Notes: a model not told the origin generated them from the letters alone. A stretch of 64,000 nucleotides of DNA from Coniferiporia sulphurascens (GCA_002794785.1 NBBA01000003.1:2294001-2358000), one strand, 5' to 3'; positions 22,895-35,018 are shown, counted from the stretch's first letter. Numbers and translations are program-made.

Positions 22895-25383
22895 CATCAA
22901 CAATTGTTGGATCTCGGTTGCGCCCCAAATATGGCCGACTGGTGTCTATCCTTCATGACGGATCGGCAGGTCATGGTCACATTCGATGGCACCACCCTCC
23001 CCACTGCCCCCAAACCCGACTTCGGCACCCCACAAGGATCGCCAGTCTCACCCATCCTGTCAACGATATTCACAGGGGTGGTCCTCTGGTGCTTTCACCA
23101 AGCTGGCACCACTGCACTGGCATACATTGACGACCATTTACTTATTTGTGTAGGTCCATCAGTGGCATCCAACTGCCATGCCCTCGCCCGCACCTACCAG
23201 CAACTAGACACCCTCTTTGGCACCATTGGTCTCAACATTGAAGCCACCAAGATGGAGTGTCTCCATTTCCACCCCCCTTGGCGACACACTGGCTACAACA
23301 GCTGGGACACTGCCAGGGTACAGGTCGACCCCAACACCCTGATATGCCCCTCAATCCCCCTCAGATGGTTGGGGATATGGTGGGACCCAAGCCTCTCCTT
23401 CAAGCCCCATGTCGAGCATATGCGCTCCAAGGGGCTCTCCACCCTCGCCGCACTCCACATTCTCGGCAACACACAATGCGGCATATAGGCCCTCCTCCTC
23501 CACTGCCTATACACCTCATGCATCCACTCAGTCTTGTCCTGGGGCACACCCGTATGGTATCATGGCCACCGCCAAAAAACCCTGGTAAACCGCCTCCAGG
23601 CTGTCCAAAACACAGCTTGCTGGTGGATTCTCAGCATCTTTAAAGGCGCCTCCCCGCATTCCACCAATTTTCTTTGTTCCATTCCCCCTCTCTCTTTCTA
23701 TTTCGAGTATATAAAGACCACCCATTCCCTGTGCCTCTGGCACACCCCCCACTCCATTGGCTGGAAATTATTTAAAAACATAGCTAATAGACCTTTCTCC
23801 CTTTCTCTGCAGGTCCGAGCCCCTAGGGTTCAACAGGTCCCCGCATACATGCATCCCCCATGGATGGACCTGCTGGCCTTTGCGAAGGGCCGCATCCAGT
23901 TCACCATCCCAGTCACCCCGGTTAGCACCGACACTCGAAAATCATTTGTCACTGCCATGCAACATCTAGGCCTCACCCCCCACATTCAGGTATTCACCGA
24001 TGGCTCCCGCATTGACAATAAGTCGGGATCGGCCATCTGCGCCATGCTGGGCCTCACCTGTCTACGGTCTCGCCGACTGGAGTCCCCCACCTGTGCCACA
24101 GCTATGGACGCTGAGGAATTCTCCCTTGCCACTGCCCTGGGCTGGATAGCACACTGCCTCCCGGCACAACTGCATGTTGCATCGGACATTTTCTTCTTAT
24201 CCGATTCACTGACTGCATTGCACCTCTTCCGCACCTGGGCTGCCACCCCTGGCGCCCACCTCCTTCACATCTGGAAAGCCAGTGTGGAAACTCTGCTGGA
24301 CTCATACCCCCAGCTCACCATTCACTTCATATGGTGCCCCAGACACTCGGACATCCCCGGGAATGAATGGGCTGACACAGAGGTGAAACTGGCAACAGAG
24401 CTCCCCCATCTGACCTTAAACCTTCCACCTCCGCACTAAAAGAGGTCACCATCCACACCCTCATGGAACGATGGACGTTCTCACTAGCCCACCCTCTTGC
24501 CTCAACCACCGACAAGTACTTGGCAGTTCATGGTCCCCCCTCTCACTGATCCCGAAAGCTGCTTATGCATTCAGTCGACCACCCACGCAGTGAGTTATCT
24601 GCAGTTGCACAGGTCCTCTGCCACGCCAGTCCCTATGGGGGTTACTGGATGAGCTTCGACTCAGCCTACCAACGCAAGCATGGCCTGATCTCACATTGCA
24701 GGTGGCACAACCACCCCCCCTGGCCCGCACAGTCTACCGCTCACATCCTCGGCAGCTGCAGCACCTTCCACCCATGGATATGACATGTGTGGCCACCACG
24801 GGACCCTCTCCCAGTCCACCACTCAGAGTGGGCTGACGAAAACCACCTCCCGGTTTTGCGCCACTGGCTTAAGCTGATGGGGCACCTCAACTGCCTCTCC
24901 GACTGTGCTGCAGGCACCATCCGACTCTCCTTTGCCACAATGGACTTAGACGGCCACCCTACTGACAAAAATATGGACTTGGACCTCCTACAGGATTACA
25001 TGCGTCATATGCTCGGACCTTGAACTCAGGACTCAGACCAAGCCCTTTTGGAGCTTTCAGGTACGCTTCCTCCCTTCCCTCTTGAATAGCACCTGCCTTT
25101 CGAATTCCCTTGAATATGTCCTGGCCAGCACTCTCGCCCTCCCTTTCCTCTTCTAAGCTTCTTACTTTAAACCTGCCCTTATCTGTGGAGTTTTGTTCAT
25201 AGTGATATGTATCCCTCCCTCTTGTGTTTTTCTTACTAAATAGGGGCTCTTCACACTTCAGCACCCCTCAGGGAGCAGAGCCCCCGCCCAGTTTTGTGTG
25301 ATGCACAATGATGGGCACCTCTGTTGTTATGTAGTTAGGGCCTCCCCTTCGGGGGGGCAGCTTGTAATTATGTAATACTGCAG

Positions 25384-25417
<34 letters not shown>

Positions 25418-25418
25418 C
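22895..25418 (+). mobile_element. LINE copy I, RT to 3' end (outermost host)
   Basis: Sense LINE from inside the RT: LLDLGCAPNMADWCLSFMTDRQV, GTPQGSPVSPILSTIF and TTALAYIDDHLLICVG (YIDD intact). The connector follows, then RNase H (23995-24380) and the knuckle, ending LLELSGTLPPFPLE near 25085. In-frame stops lie near 23488, 24549, 24783 and 25023, several as TGA at expected CGA codons. A 3-nt-scale indel near 24400 breaks the frame. The hairpin lies near 25346-25362 and the tail is a clean AAT repeat at 25385-25418. All copies A-H lie inside this element. Confidence 0.88.
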
Positions 25419-25475
25419 AATGTACATAGCAAACTTGATAATATAGATTTGGTTTATTGGGCATTCTCAGATCTT
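25419..25475. other. 57-bp single-copy spacer between LINE copies I and J
   Basis: An AT-rich stretch between the AAT tail of I and the inverted tail of J, with no similarity to the LINE. It is probably the pre-existing host sequence at the integration site. Confidence 0.5.
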
Positions 25476-27171
25476 TTTTATTATTATTATTCCTGCAGTA
25501 TTACATAATTACAAGCTGCCCCCCGAAGGGGAGGCCCTAACTACATAACAACAGAGGTGCCCATCATTGTGCATCGCACAAAACTGGGCAGGGGCTCTGC
25601 TCCCCAAAGGGTGCCAAAGTGTGAAGAGTCCCTATTAAAGGAAAGAAGCCAGAGAGGGAGGGATACATATCACTACAAACCAACCAAATGGATGAGAGCA
25701 GGTTAAAGTAGGAAGCTTAGAAGTGGAAAGGGAGGGCGAGAGCACCGGCCGAGACGTATTACACAGAATTCAAAAGGCAGGCGCTAATCAGGAGGAAAGG
25801 GAGGAAGTGTACCTGAGAGCTCCAAAAGGGCTGGGTCCGAGTCCTGGGTCCGCCAGAATTAAAGGGTGCCCTTGTGGGACCCCACTGCGCATGCACCTTC
25901 CTCGTGACATAGATGCCTGACCGGTAGGACTTATACCTGACATGCTGTCCTCTATGGCACGCTGGATTGGGAAGGGCGTGCCGCGCCAGGGGGACATTCC
26001 GAGTGGGGTCGCGGTGCTGTAGGCACTACCCCACCCATTGGGTGCCCCCCCTACCCTACACATTCCCCCCCTTACCCCACTTTCCACTGTAGAGTGCCAC
26101 TAGTTTCTGGGAATCAACTTAAGCACACAATAGGACTTACTCCTACATGCACCCATGCCAGATTTAGTGCTCTGGAGCCAGTGGAGGGAACTATCCCCCA
26201 CCGCTACAGCCTGCTCCATAGTGGAGGGGTTTCCTAGGCCCCCCCAGAGTTTCCTGTTCCCCAGCACATGCTTCAGAGCCCCAAAGGGGAATACTCAGGC
26301 ACAAGGCCCGCTTCTGGATCCACAATGTACCAGAGTTGATGTGTTGCCCTCGCTTGGACCCTGGCGCTTGTTACAGCCGCCAGGGAGTCTGCTCAGACTA
26401 ACCACCTCTCAAGGGGTACCAGCACCCAACCACTTTGATGGTGTGGGGCCAGCTACCAAGAACCTCCTGCAACTGGAGGGTGGGCCCCAGCGTTACTCCC
26501 CCAAGAGGCCCATGGTGGCCTGTCACTCTCGCATCAGCTGGTTCTTACTGCTACGCCATGTGTTATGAAGCCCCTATCTCCTTATATCAACTAGTGACGT
26601 CATCAGAGACCCTTCTGAGATTTGGGGCGGCAGTTTTTATGGTTTGTCATGCCAGGGACAATGCAGCCCCAGGATTTTAAGTCCTGACCCGAAGGTCAGA
26701 TCCAAGTCTCCCCGAACCTGAGGTCTCCTGGCCGAAGCCGACCGCTGAAGGGCAGAGGGTTACCCCCCCCGCATGGGTGTGGGGACGTTAACGTCATGTC
26801 CCCCCCGACTGGCAGGCATGCGCCCCTTGTGCCACCAAGAGGTGGACCAGCCAAGCACCATGCCCCGAGAGAGCACAGCAGACATGAGAGAGGATCTTGG
26901 TACTCACTGAGCCATCCCCCCCCATTGCAACATTTAACGACAGGTTGTGTACCCCCTGGTGGGTGTGAGCCCCTTTCATGCCATCAGATGACACCGCTAC
27001 AGTGCCTCGGCGACCAGTGAGCAGCGCTCCTTTATAAAAGGTGCGCAGTCGGGAACCTTCTCTCATGTCAACCCAGTAGACTACCAGACCAGAGCATGGG
27101 TTGCTGCGACTAACCCTGAGATGACCCCCAGTGAAAACCAGAGATGGTGGTGGTAAGAGGACAAGAAGGAT
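25476..27171 (-). mobile_element. LINE/X chimera copy J
   Basis: In minus-strand order: X sequence from 27171 (ATCCTTCTTG, then a CACCACCATC run) down to about 25853, then only about 375 bp of LINE 3' end (LLELSG coding end, 3' UTR, hairpin near 25517-25535, TTA-rich tail complement at 25476). X ends at the same GCCAGAATTAA boundary as in chimera B, although the LINE breakpoint is more than 1 kb further 3'. No clear TSD was found. X here is about 1.32 kb and shows no convincing gene. Confidence 0.78.
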
Positions 27172-27275
27172 TGATTATAATCGATTATAATCGGTTATAA
27201 TCCATGTCCTTGCATTCACTTCATCACAACCAGTTATATAACTGATTATAATCAATTATAATCGGTTATGCCCCT
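27172..27275. repeat. Palindromic GATTATAATC repeat cluster
   Basis: At least five copies or near copies of the palindrome GATTATAATC or GGTTATAATC, plus AGTTATATAACT, within about 100 bp. No promoter or gene is assigned. It may be subterminal repeat sequence of the adjacent hAT relic, or a protein-binding array. Confidence 0.6.
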
Positions 27276-27337
27276 ATGCAAAGCCAAAATCACGTATTAT
27301 TGTCCAGTATAGACCTCCAAAATATACAGATGATGCC

Positions 27338-27735
27338 ATGGCATCTCCAAGCAAGGCTTTTAATTTTATGGCATGGTATCAAAAGCCAAGGGAGTCTAAC
27401 CCCAGCAATGAGTTGGCTGAGTATTTTAACATGAAATGGGAGAGATCCTGGACTGATGGTGAGCCTGTCTGCTGGTGGACAGCTCGGAAGGCACAGTTTC
27501 CAAACCTCTCTCTTTTTGCTTTCAATATTCTCTCCATTTCTGGTATCAACTTTTGCTGTTTCAAGTACTGTGATACACACTGATGTTTTTACCACAGGTT
27601 CAGCAGTTGCAGTAGAACATATTTTTTCAGGTGGCAGGGACACAATTGCTCTTTGGGGTGGGAGCTTGAAAGCAGACACCATCCATACACTCATGATTGT
27701 TAAGTAATGGCTTTGGGAAAAGGAGGAGGATGACA
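27338..27735 (+). pseudogene. hAT-family transposase, C-terminal remnant
   Basis: Reads ELAEYFNMKWERSW, then VCWWTARKAQFPNLSLFAFNILSIS. After a probable 57-nt intron (27541-27597, GTATCA to ACAG) it continues GSAVAVEHIFSGGRD, then SLKADTIHTLMIVK, a stop, and WLWEKEEDD. This order (WW at a beta-strand, the LSI-S--VE-FS-GR block, then the L-W end) is the hAT dimerisation domain. The in-frame TAA near 27706 and the absence of the N-terminal two-thirds make it a relic. The flanking 27760-27911 sequence has inverted stretches (GGCCATAAAA / TTTTATGGCC) and ends CAGAGCCCTAG, plausibly the element's terminus. Confidence 0.65.
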
Positions 27736-27911
27736 TCAATCTATTTAGTATTTAATTTACCATATTGCCGTATCCACCATATACGGCCATAAAATAACTG
27801 TACCGTACCATAATGAATGCCTATCAGCTCAAATTACGGACATAATCATACAGTCCATATCCGTATATATGCCGTATTTTTATGGCCATACGGTATGGTG
27901 CAGAGCCCTAG

Positions 27912-28168
27912 TCTTAAAATCTACGCACATTGTGGTAGACATTTGAGGTGCAGTGGTGAATGCGAGAGGAGCAGGGGTTTTCAGTGTAAACTGATGTATT
28001 TCATGTTAGAGACCAGCTCTCCTTATATACATCTACCATGAGCTACATATACTATAACTATCATAGCCCTTATCATATGGCATTATCGTTGCATTATCAT
28101 TCACTTAGTAAGGTGGTTGTTCATATGACCACGTACTATACTTAGTCGTTCGTTATATTTATTTAATA
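27912..28168 (-). mobile_element. Z element copy 3 (257 bp)
   Basis: A complete, uninterrupted Z copy, inverted, with a perfect 5-bp TSD, CCTAG (27907-27911 and 28169-28173). It sits at or next to the presumed hAT terminus. It preserves the continuous sequence across the point where W1 is inserted in Z1, so it serves as the empty-site reference. Confidence 0.85.
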
Positions 28169-28329
28169 CCTAGGTACTACAGGTGAATTCCGTGCCCAAT
28201 CTTATTGTCCAGTAAGGACCCCCAAATGGAGGTATCAGGAATAGCTGGCCCCAGCCCTTAGGAAATACATGCGTTTCTCGTTGGGACAATGGGAGTAGAA
28301 AGCACAATAAATACAATAATGTAACGACT

Positions 28330-29518
<1,189 letters not shown>

Positions 29519-29531
29519 TCACAACTCTCTT

Positions 29532-30411
29532 TCACCTCTCACTGCAAGTCCACCTGAGAACGTAAAAGGGACCAACAAAAATTAACCCGCAGCATGGTCT
29601 TCTCGCGGGATCGTAAATACTAGAATACAGGTTTTTATGTGCGAGAACTCGACAGACATTCCTCCCCAGCTCCGGCCAGAAATCCGTTTCTAGCTCGATT
29701 GTTCTATCCCAAGCTGCTTCCGCTCTCTCCCACAGGTCTGAGCCACGCTTCACGTCGAGACCGTCCACAATCTCGCGTAGCTCGTCCACAAATTTAATAA
29801 ATTCATCGTTCGTCCAGTTCTGCGCAAACTCGTCGACCATGGTGTGCCCGATACTGTTCGATGATTCTTCACCAGAGCCACCAGCCACGAAAGTCCATGC
29901 GTCCAGATAGACCTGTGAAAAAAACAGTTAATACAATAAGCACACGCATATCGCGACTCGCCTTTTCCATAGCCCACAGAAAAACCAACCCCTCCTCTAG
30001 CGAACCCCAGCTTGATACACGCGCCATCTCCGCTGTATACGCTTTTGTTTGTGCACGCTCTCGCCAGCCTTCCAGGTCAAGCCCAAATTTCCGCGCCGTA
30101 TCGAGAAAGAAGTCCACCTCTCGCACGACATTTTGTAGCGAGAACGTCAGCACCTTGAGCACGCGTTTGTTCTGTTCCTCCCTTTCGCTGTCCAGGGCGT
30201 CTCGCGCTGAGAAGCGAATCTTCGCGATGAGTGCGCCGATGAAGCGCGGGTAGGCGTGTGCTGCATATATGCGATCCTGTGCGAGCCAGAAGGAGAGGAG
30301 GTCGGGACTGAGTGTCCGCGTACGGGCGGCATGGAGGAACGGGTGTTGCACCGCTGCGGCGTACGGTTTTGCGTTCCTTTTCGAAAGATGGTTTGTTAAC
30401 GACTCCTGCAT
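29532..30411 (-). CDS. TENA/THI-4 family protein
   Basis: A haem-oxygenase-like fold family that includes thiaminase II, which hydrolyses thiamine-breakdown pyrimidines. Exon 1 (30411 to about 29973) reads FLHAARTRTLSPDLLSFWL then AQDRIYAAHAYPRFIGALIA. Exon 2 reads VYLDAWTFVAGG...FAQNWTNDEFIKFVDELREIVDGL and WDRTIELETDFWPE. The joining intron would use a GC donor (AAG then GCGAGT, acceptor CACAG near 29913), giving AMEKVYLDAW without frame loss. The catalytic Cys of bacterial TenA is not evident, so the substrate is uncertain. It lies 163 bp upstream of DPM1 on the same strand. Confidence 0.75.
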
Positions 30412-30527
30412 AATAGACGTTGTGGAAGAAATGTAGGCTGTATGCGCGGGTCGATTGTTTTTGAATGTTCACCAAAGTCCGGCTTTCCCCGAGTCTAACA
30501 GAAATTCCTACATCCAAGCATTTGCTT

Positions 30528-30609
30528 GGCCGCCTGGCGAAATGGTATCGCGTCTGACTACGACTTACAGTTTATCAGGAGATTGCAGGTTCGAGCCCTG
30601 CGGTGGTCA
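30528..30609 (+). tRNA. tRNA-Arg (ACG) with a short intron
   Basis: A full cloverleaf: acceptor stem GGCCGCC with GGTGGTC (30602-30608), D stem GCG/CGC, anticodon stem TCTGA with TCAGG, T arm GCAGG-TTCGAGC-CCTGC and discriminator A. The anticodon loop reads CTACGA, giving anticodon ACG. An insertion of about 10 nt (CTTACAGTTT) follows position 37, the standard place for a nuclear tRNA intron. Confidence 0.9.
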
Positions 30610-30616
30610 TTTTTTT
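30610..30616 (+). terminator. RNA polymerase III terminator
   Basis: A T7 run directly after the tRNA-Arg discriminator base. Confidence 0.8.
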
Positions 30617-31021
30617 GAATAAAGCCGGCAGAATCGGTTGTAAACATATAAATAATGAACAAGGGGGGAACACTCTTTGGGAACCAAATGCGGCTCTCGA
30701 GTTGGATAGGTTGCGACGCAGCATGCTCAATCAGCCTCACCAAATGCCCAGAGAATGTTCTTTCTTTCTTTAATTTGTAATAACAGACGTTGACCTCGAC
30801 TCTCGCAGGACAAGTCCCTACTATAGTCAATTACAGAAACCCGCTCGTCGGAAGCACCGCATATTGTACCCAGAATTATAATGTGTACAGAATTCTTTTA
30901 TATATACCTTAACTAACTCCAAATAATAAGAAAGTGAGCCGGTCATAGAATGGGGGGAGACACGACATTATCATAGGGAACAGCCTCGCATCATAGCTGG
31001 AATCAAAGGTATACACAGACG
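30617..31021. other. Intergenic region, no gene seen
   Basis: About 400 bp between the tRNA and the 3' end of the next gene. Only an unsupported antisense open frame is present. Confidence 0.5.
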
Positions 31022-34000
31022 TTATGATTTGGGCCGTTTAAAGAACGCGTCCAAGTTTCTCGCTTTCGGTCTGCCAGGTTCTTCGCGACGGATTAATGCG
31101 GTCTGGTACTGGTAGTACACGCGCATCGTTAGTCGCTGAATTGTCGCTTTCGTGCGAGATCGGTCCAGGTGAGCCGCACGCGTATCCACTGTGACAACCA
31201 GGGTGTCAGTTTCACTGCCTCCACAAAAAAGAAGTAAGGAGGAAGATAGTCGCCACATACCAATCTTACTGCCAAGCCTCTCAAGTAACGACTTGATCGT
31301 CTCCAGCTTCGGCTTCTCTTGTGCACTCTTACACTTCGAGCCCTCGCTGCCGTCAGTGTTCACGCTCGTAAAGCTTGCCGATGCTGCAGCTTCGCGCTCA
31401 AGCCGCTCGGACTCGACATACTGCGGGATATTCATCAAAACACGCGCGAGAACCTCGACGTGATGTCCCAGCGCGATGTAGTCGAAATCATCGTTCTGCT
31501 TCGCACTGCGACGGAGGTCAAAGAGGTTTGATTGGAGTTCATCATTAGAGCCAGGGTCCAGTAAAGCAATCACGTAGGAAAGCGCGGGGCCTCCATCAGT
31601 GTATTCGCACGCCTTTGTACGAGGTAAGCATACGCACGCATATGATATTTGGGGTAGAAAGCCTACCAATTGCGCGCCGAAGTCATCCGTGAGCATTGCG
31701 AACCCAATCCACTGGGCGATACGTCTTGCAAGTGGGCTCCCACCGCTGATGAACGTCAGGAGATATTCCTTATTTGTAGGACTCAAGTTCCTCGTCAGGC
31801 GGAGAATGCTTGAACATATAGATAGCTCCTAAAGGGTGACGTTAAGTAAGGAATATATCGATAAAGAAATCGAATGTCCAACCATTTCCCCACGTTCCGT
31901 CGTGAATTCCGCACAATAGCTAATGCACAGTGAGTTTACTGACTCCGCGATGCTCAGTTTTCGGTCAAAACCAGTCTTAGTGTCCATGCCAATAGCTATC
32001 AGCAATGAAACACAAGAGGGCACTTCGCTTGGATCCAGCGTCTTCTCTTTTGCAAACAGATTGATCAACTCGGAGAGCTGGTGAATCATTTCAAATCGTC
32101 GCGCCTCGCTTGTAGGAGCTGGGAAGCAACCAGGAACGCCGAACCCCAGAGCCTCAAGAACATCTACCCTGGCACCAAGCCGGGATAGCGCCTCCAAAAC
32201 GGGGGATATCGAGACCGGAGTATTCTTTGCGTCCGGATGAGACTCACAAATCTGGCGAAGGAGAGAGCTTGCTGAATGGGCAAGTTGCTCCGGAGAGGAG
32301 ATAGCAATGTTAAAGAGCCATGTAAGAAAGCCGGTGGTGAGTGGAAAATTCGGAAGGGTAAACATAGCAGACCCAAGGATGAGCGCAGTGCCGTTCACGT
32401 CTGAAAGTATCGGATAGGTTAGTAGGAAAGGAAAGTCAAGGAAAAAAGAAACTTGCCCTTTGCTTCTACATAACACTTCAATAAGTCCATTATGGCACCC
32501 CCACCTGCGTCCTTAAGGCTTGGAAAGACGAACTCGGCTTCATCTACATCCATATTCGTTGCTAACGGCTCCTCCCAGAATGGAACACCGACCAATGGGC
32601 TCGTACCCTTCCCTTTAACTCTTTCCAAGCGGTCATCTTCGAGGATCCTTCCGATTGCATCACCGTCATCCTCGCCGAACAGCCTCCGTCGGTCCGACTC
32701 GTCCATAATGTTCTCCATGTCATCTTCGTCACTTAATCGGGGGGACGTTGATCGACGCCTGACCTTCGATCCAGAAGCACGCTTCGTGTATTCGTCCGGC
32801 TCCGCATCTTCCTCGTCGGCCGTGTCTAATTTGAAATCCAAAAGGCATTTCCGTAGTGGCGCAAGCTTTTCTTCTTCTGCTTTCTCTTTCATAAGTTTAA
32901 CGAAAGGGTTGACGGTGGATTTTTTCTTCAGTGCAGGAGCGGTCGTAATAGTGGTGGGCAGTCTGTTAGTGGGTCGGCGCGTTCGACGTGTAACCGGCAC
33001 GGAAGGCGTGGGCGAGACCGGACGCTGTGTTCCTCGATTCGTGCGCCTAGACGATCGACGTTCCAGTTCATCGATATCAGTAAGGGGGGAAGAACTTCCC
33101 GTGGCTGCGAGATTGGTTGACATCGACGCCCGGTTCTTTGCTACCTTAGCTGATCTGTATAACAAGTCAGTATAATCGTCGTTGAGAAAGTACTGTATCC
33201 CTTGCCTCCTGCCCTCCGCCAAACGTGCAAAAAGGTCATTAGCTACGTTTCCGAGTTCACTGTCGCTATCACTCAATGACCCAAGTTCTCCACCATCTCC
33301 TTCATCATCTGGTGGCGATGATGCAGCAAACGCCTCCGCCCTGATGCGTTCGATGATGGCCGCCGTCTTCGTCTTTTCGTCCATTACGGGCAGCATCTGC
33401 ATTTCAGGGACTGCGACGCCCGCAGTGCTCTTCTTACCTGAAGAACTCTCTGCAGCTACCGAACGTTTTGGCGAAGGCGTCCGTGTGCTGTTGCGGATGG
33501 GCAGATCAACTTTCGTCAGGGACGATGCGGAAGAATCCATTGGTGGAGAGTCGGACTTTCGGTCAGCAAACGCATGGACAGTGGAGACCTCAAGGCGCGT
33601 GGTCGAGACCGATGCCAAATGCTTGCGTATCGGCGAGGATTGCTTAGGAGTCTGGAGTTGAGAGTTCCTGCGAGGTGTAGACGGAGGACTTGGTTTGTTG
33701 AGGGGAGCAGGGAAAGCGTGATCGATATGCAATGGTGTGGAAGGTCTGGAGGTACGATGATCAATAAACAATGCAGTATCGCCCCGCCGCCCATCACTCC
33801 CCGACACAGCATCACGTTTACATTTCGCGGAGGTCGGCGTCTTCGGCCTGCTTTCTGGTGCAGGGGAGCTAGAAGAAAGGTCGAAACCGAAGTGCGCATC
33901 GGTGTCCGTGAACACATCCTCCACATCTGCATTCCATCCGTTGTCGTCGGTCTGCAGAGGCACCCCAAGCTGCGAAGTCGCCTGCCACGCAAGAACGCTT

Positions 34001-35018
34001 TCTTCAACTTCTTTACGGTACTTCCGGGTCTTCCTCGAGAGACTGAGCTCGTTTTCGTCGGACTGCGAAGATGGAATGACAACTTCGTCGTCTGTGGCAC
34101 CGTCAGTGGCAAGGTCTTCCCCTCCTAATACGTCATTTAATCGAGCTCGCTTTTTTGAGGACCCAGACCTTGACTTGGTGATTAATGGAGCAGGTGTTGC
34201 AAGCTGTAAGTCGGAATTCAATAACGCAACGGCGCGCGGAATACGTGTATGCTCTACTCACGTCCACCTTCACCGCCGACTGCACCGGCTTTGAAATAGC
34301 ATACACGACTTCTTCCACGCCGTCGAGGTTGGCGGCTTCATCGTCGGACACAATTCTTTTCCTCTTTCTTGACGAGCGTTTTTCGGCCTTGCGCTGCATC
34401 GTCGGGGGTCGCTGGGAGCTACCGGCCAAACAGGAATCGTGCGTAGGCTCGAGTTTTAATGGTGTCTTTGACGAAACTGTAGCGGTCTCGGGTTGCAACC
34501 TCGGACTGCGTCGCCTCTTCGCGGGCGAAGGTGTAAACCCGACGGTCCCTAGATGCTGTCGCTCTTGCTTGACCTTGGAGCCACCGCGGCTGGGGGGAAT
34601 AATCTCAATGACTGAGCTAGAGGTGATAACGGTAGTCGTTATTGAAATATGAGTCTGCGTGTCGGACGAGATGGAGATGTGTGTTGGTGCATCGGACGAG
34701 GAGGATATGGAAATGACCTCCGGGTCTTGAAGTTTGCTCGACGGAGGCTCGTTCTCTTTCTTTACCATTCGCTGAGACGAGGCTGGATGCTTTGGGACGG
34801 CCTTGACCTTTGAAAGAGAATGAGCTTTCTCACGTGCCGGTGCTGGTGTTCTCGCCATTGCGATGGGCTCCAGAGCCATTGGCGTGCCCCGCGCGACTTG
34901 AGACGACCGCGGGGACGATTGTGGTTGCGGCTGGGACGATGACGGGCCTGAACGTCGCGCGAAAAACTCGGTCAGCTTATAGTTGTTAGCGACCGGTGTA
35001 TTCTTTGGCTTGGCCATA
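31022..35018 (-). CDS. Large nuclear protein with PIP-like ends; CANIN-like C-terminal half (tentative)
   Basis: A protein of about 1,080 aa built from at least six exons. Residues 12-19 (NYKLTEFF) and the last residues (ARNLDAFFKRPKS) both resemble the PCNA-binding QxxLxxFF motif, with N or A in place of Q. The first 600 residues are low-complexity, rich in Ser/Pro and basic patches (SKKRARL, KRRRSPRL). The C-terminal half is helical (LTTGFLTWLFNIAISSPEQL, GALSYVIALLDPG-like sequence, IVDTRAAHLDRSRTKATIQRL). The layout recalls CANIN proteins (SLF2/Nse6, recruiters of SMC5/6), but I cannot confirm that; Wapl-type is less likely. Introns include 34204-34261 and one probable GC-AG intron near 32402-32467. 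It faces RAD10. Confidence 0.5.

Noticed and set aside
25385..25418. AAT repeat as an independent microsatellite
   Set aside because: It is the 3' tail of LINE copy I; the same position in other copies has AAT/AAAAT repeats.
33182..34128. Plus-strand open frames opposite the large nuclear protein
   Set aside because: Serine-rich mirror frames of a low-complexity coding exon, with no start context or splice support.
31022..35018. Naming the large protein WAPL
   Set aside because: Cohesin-release (Wapl) signature blocks were not visible; the helical half and PCNA-like motifs fit a CANIN-type protein at least as well, so it is left tentative.
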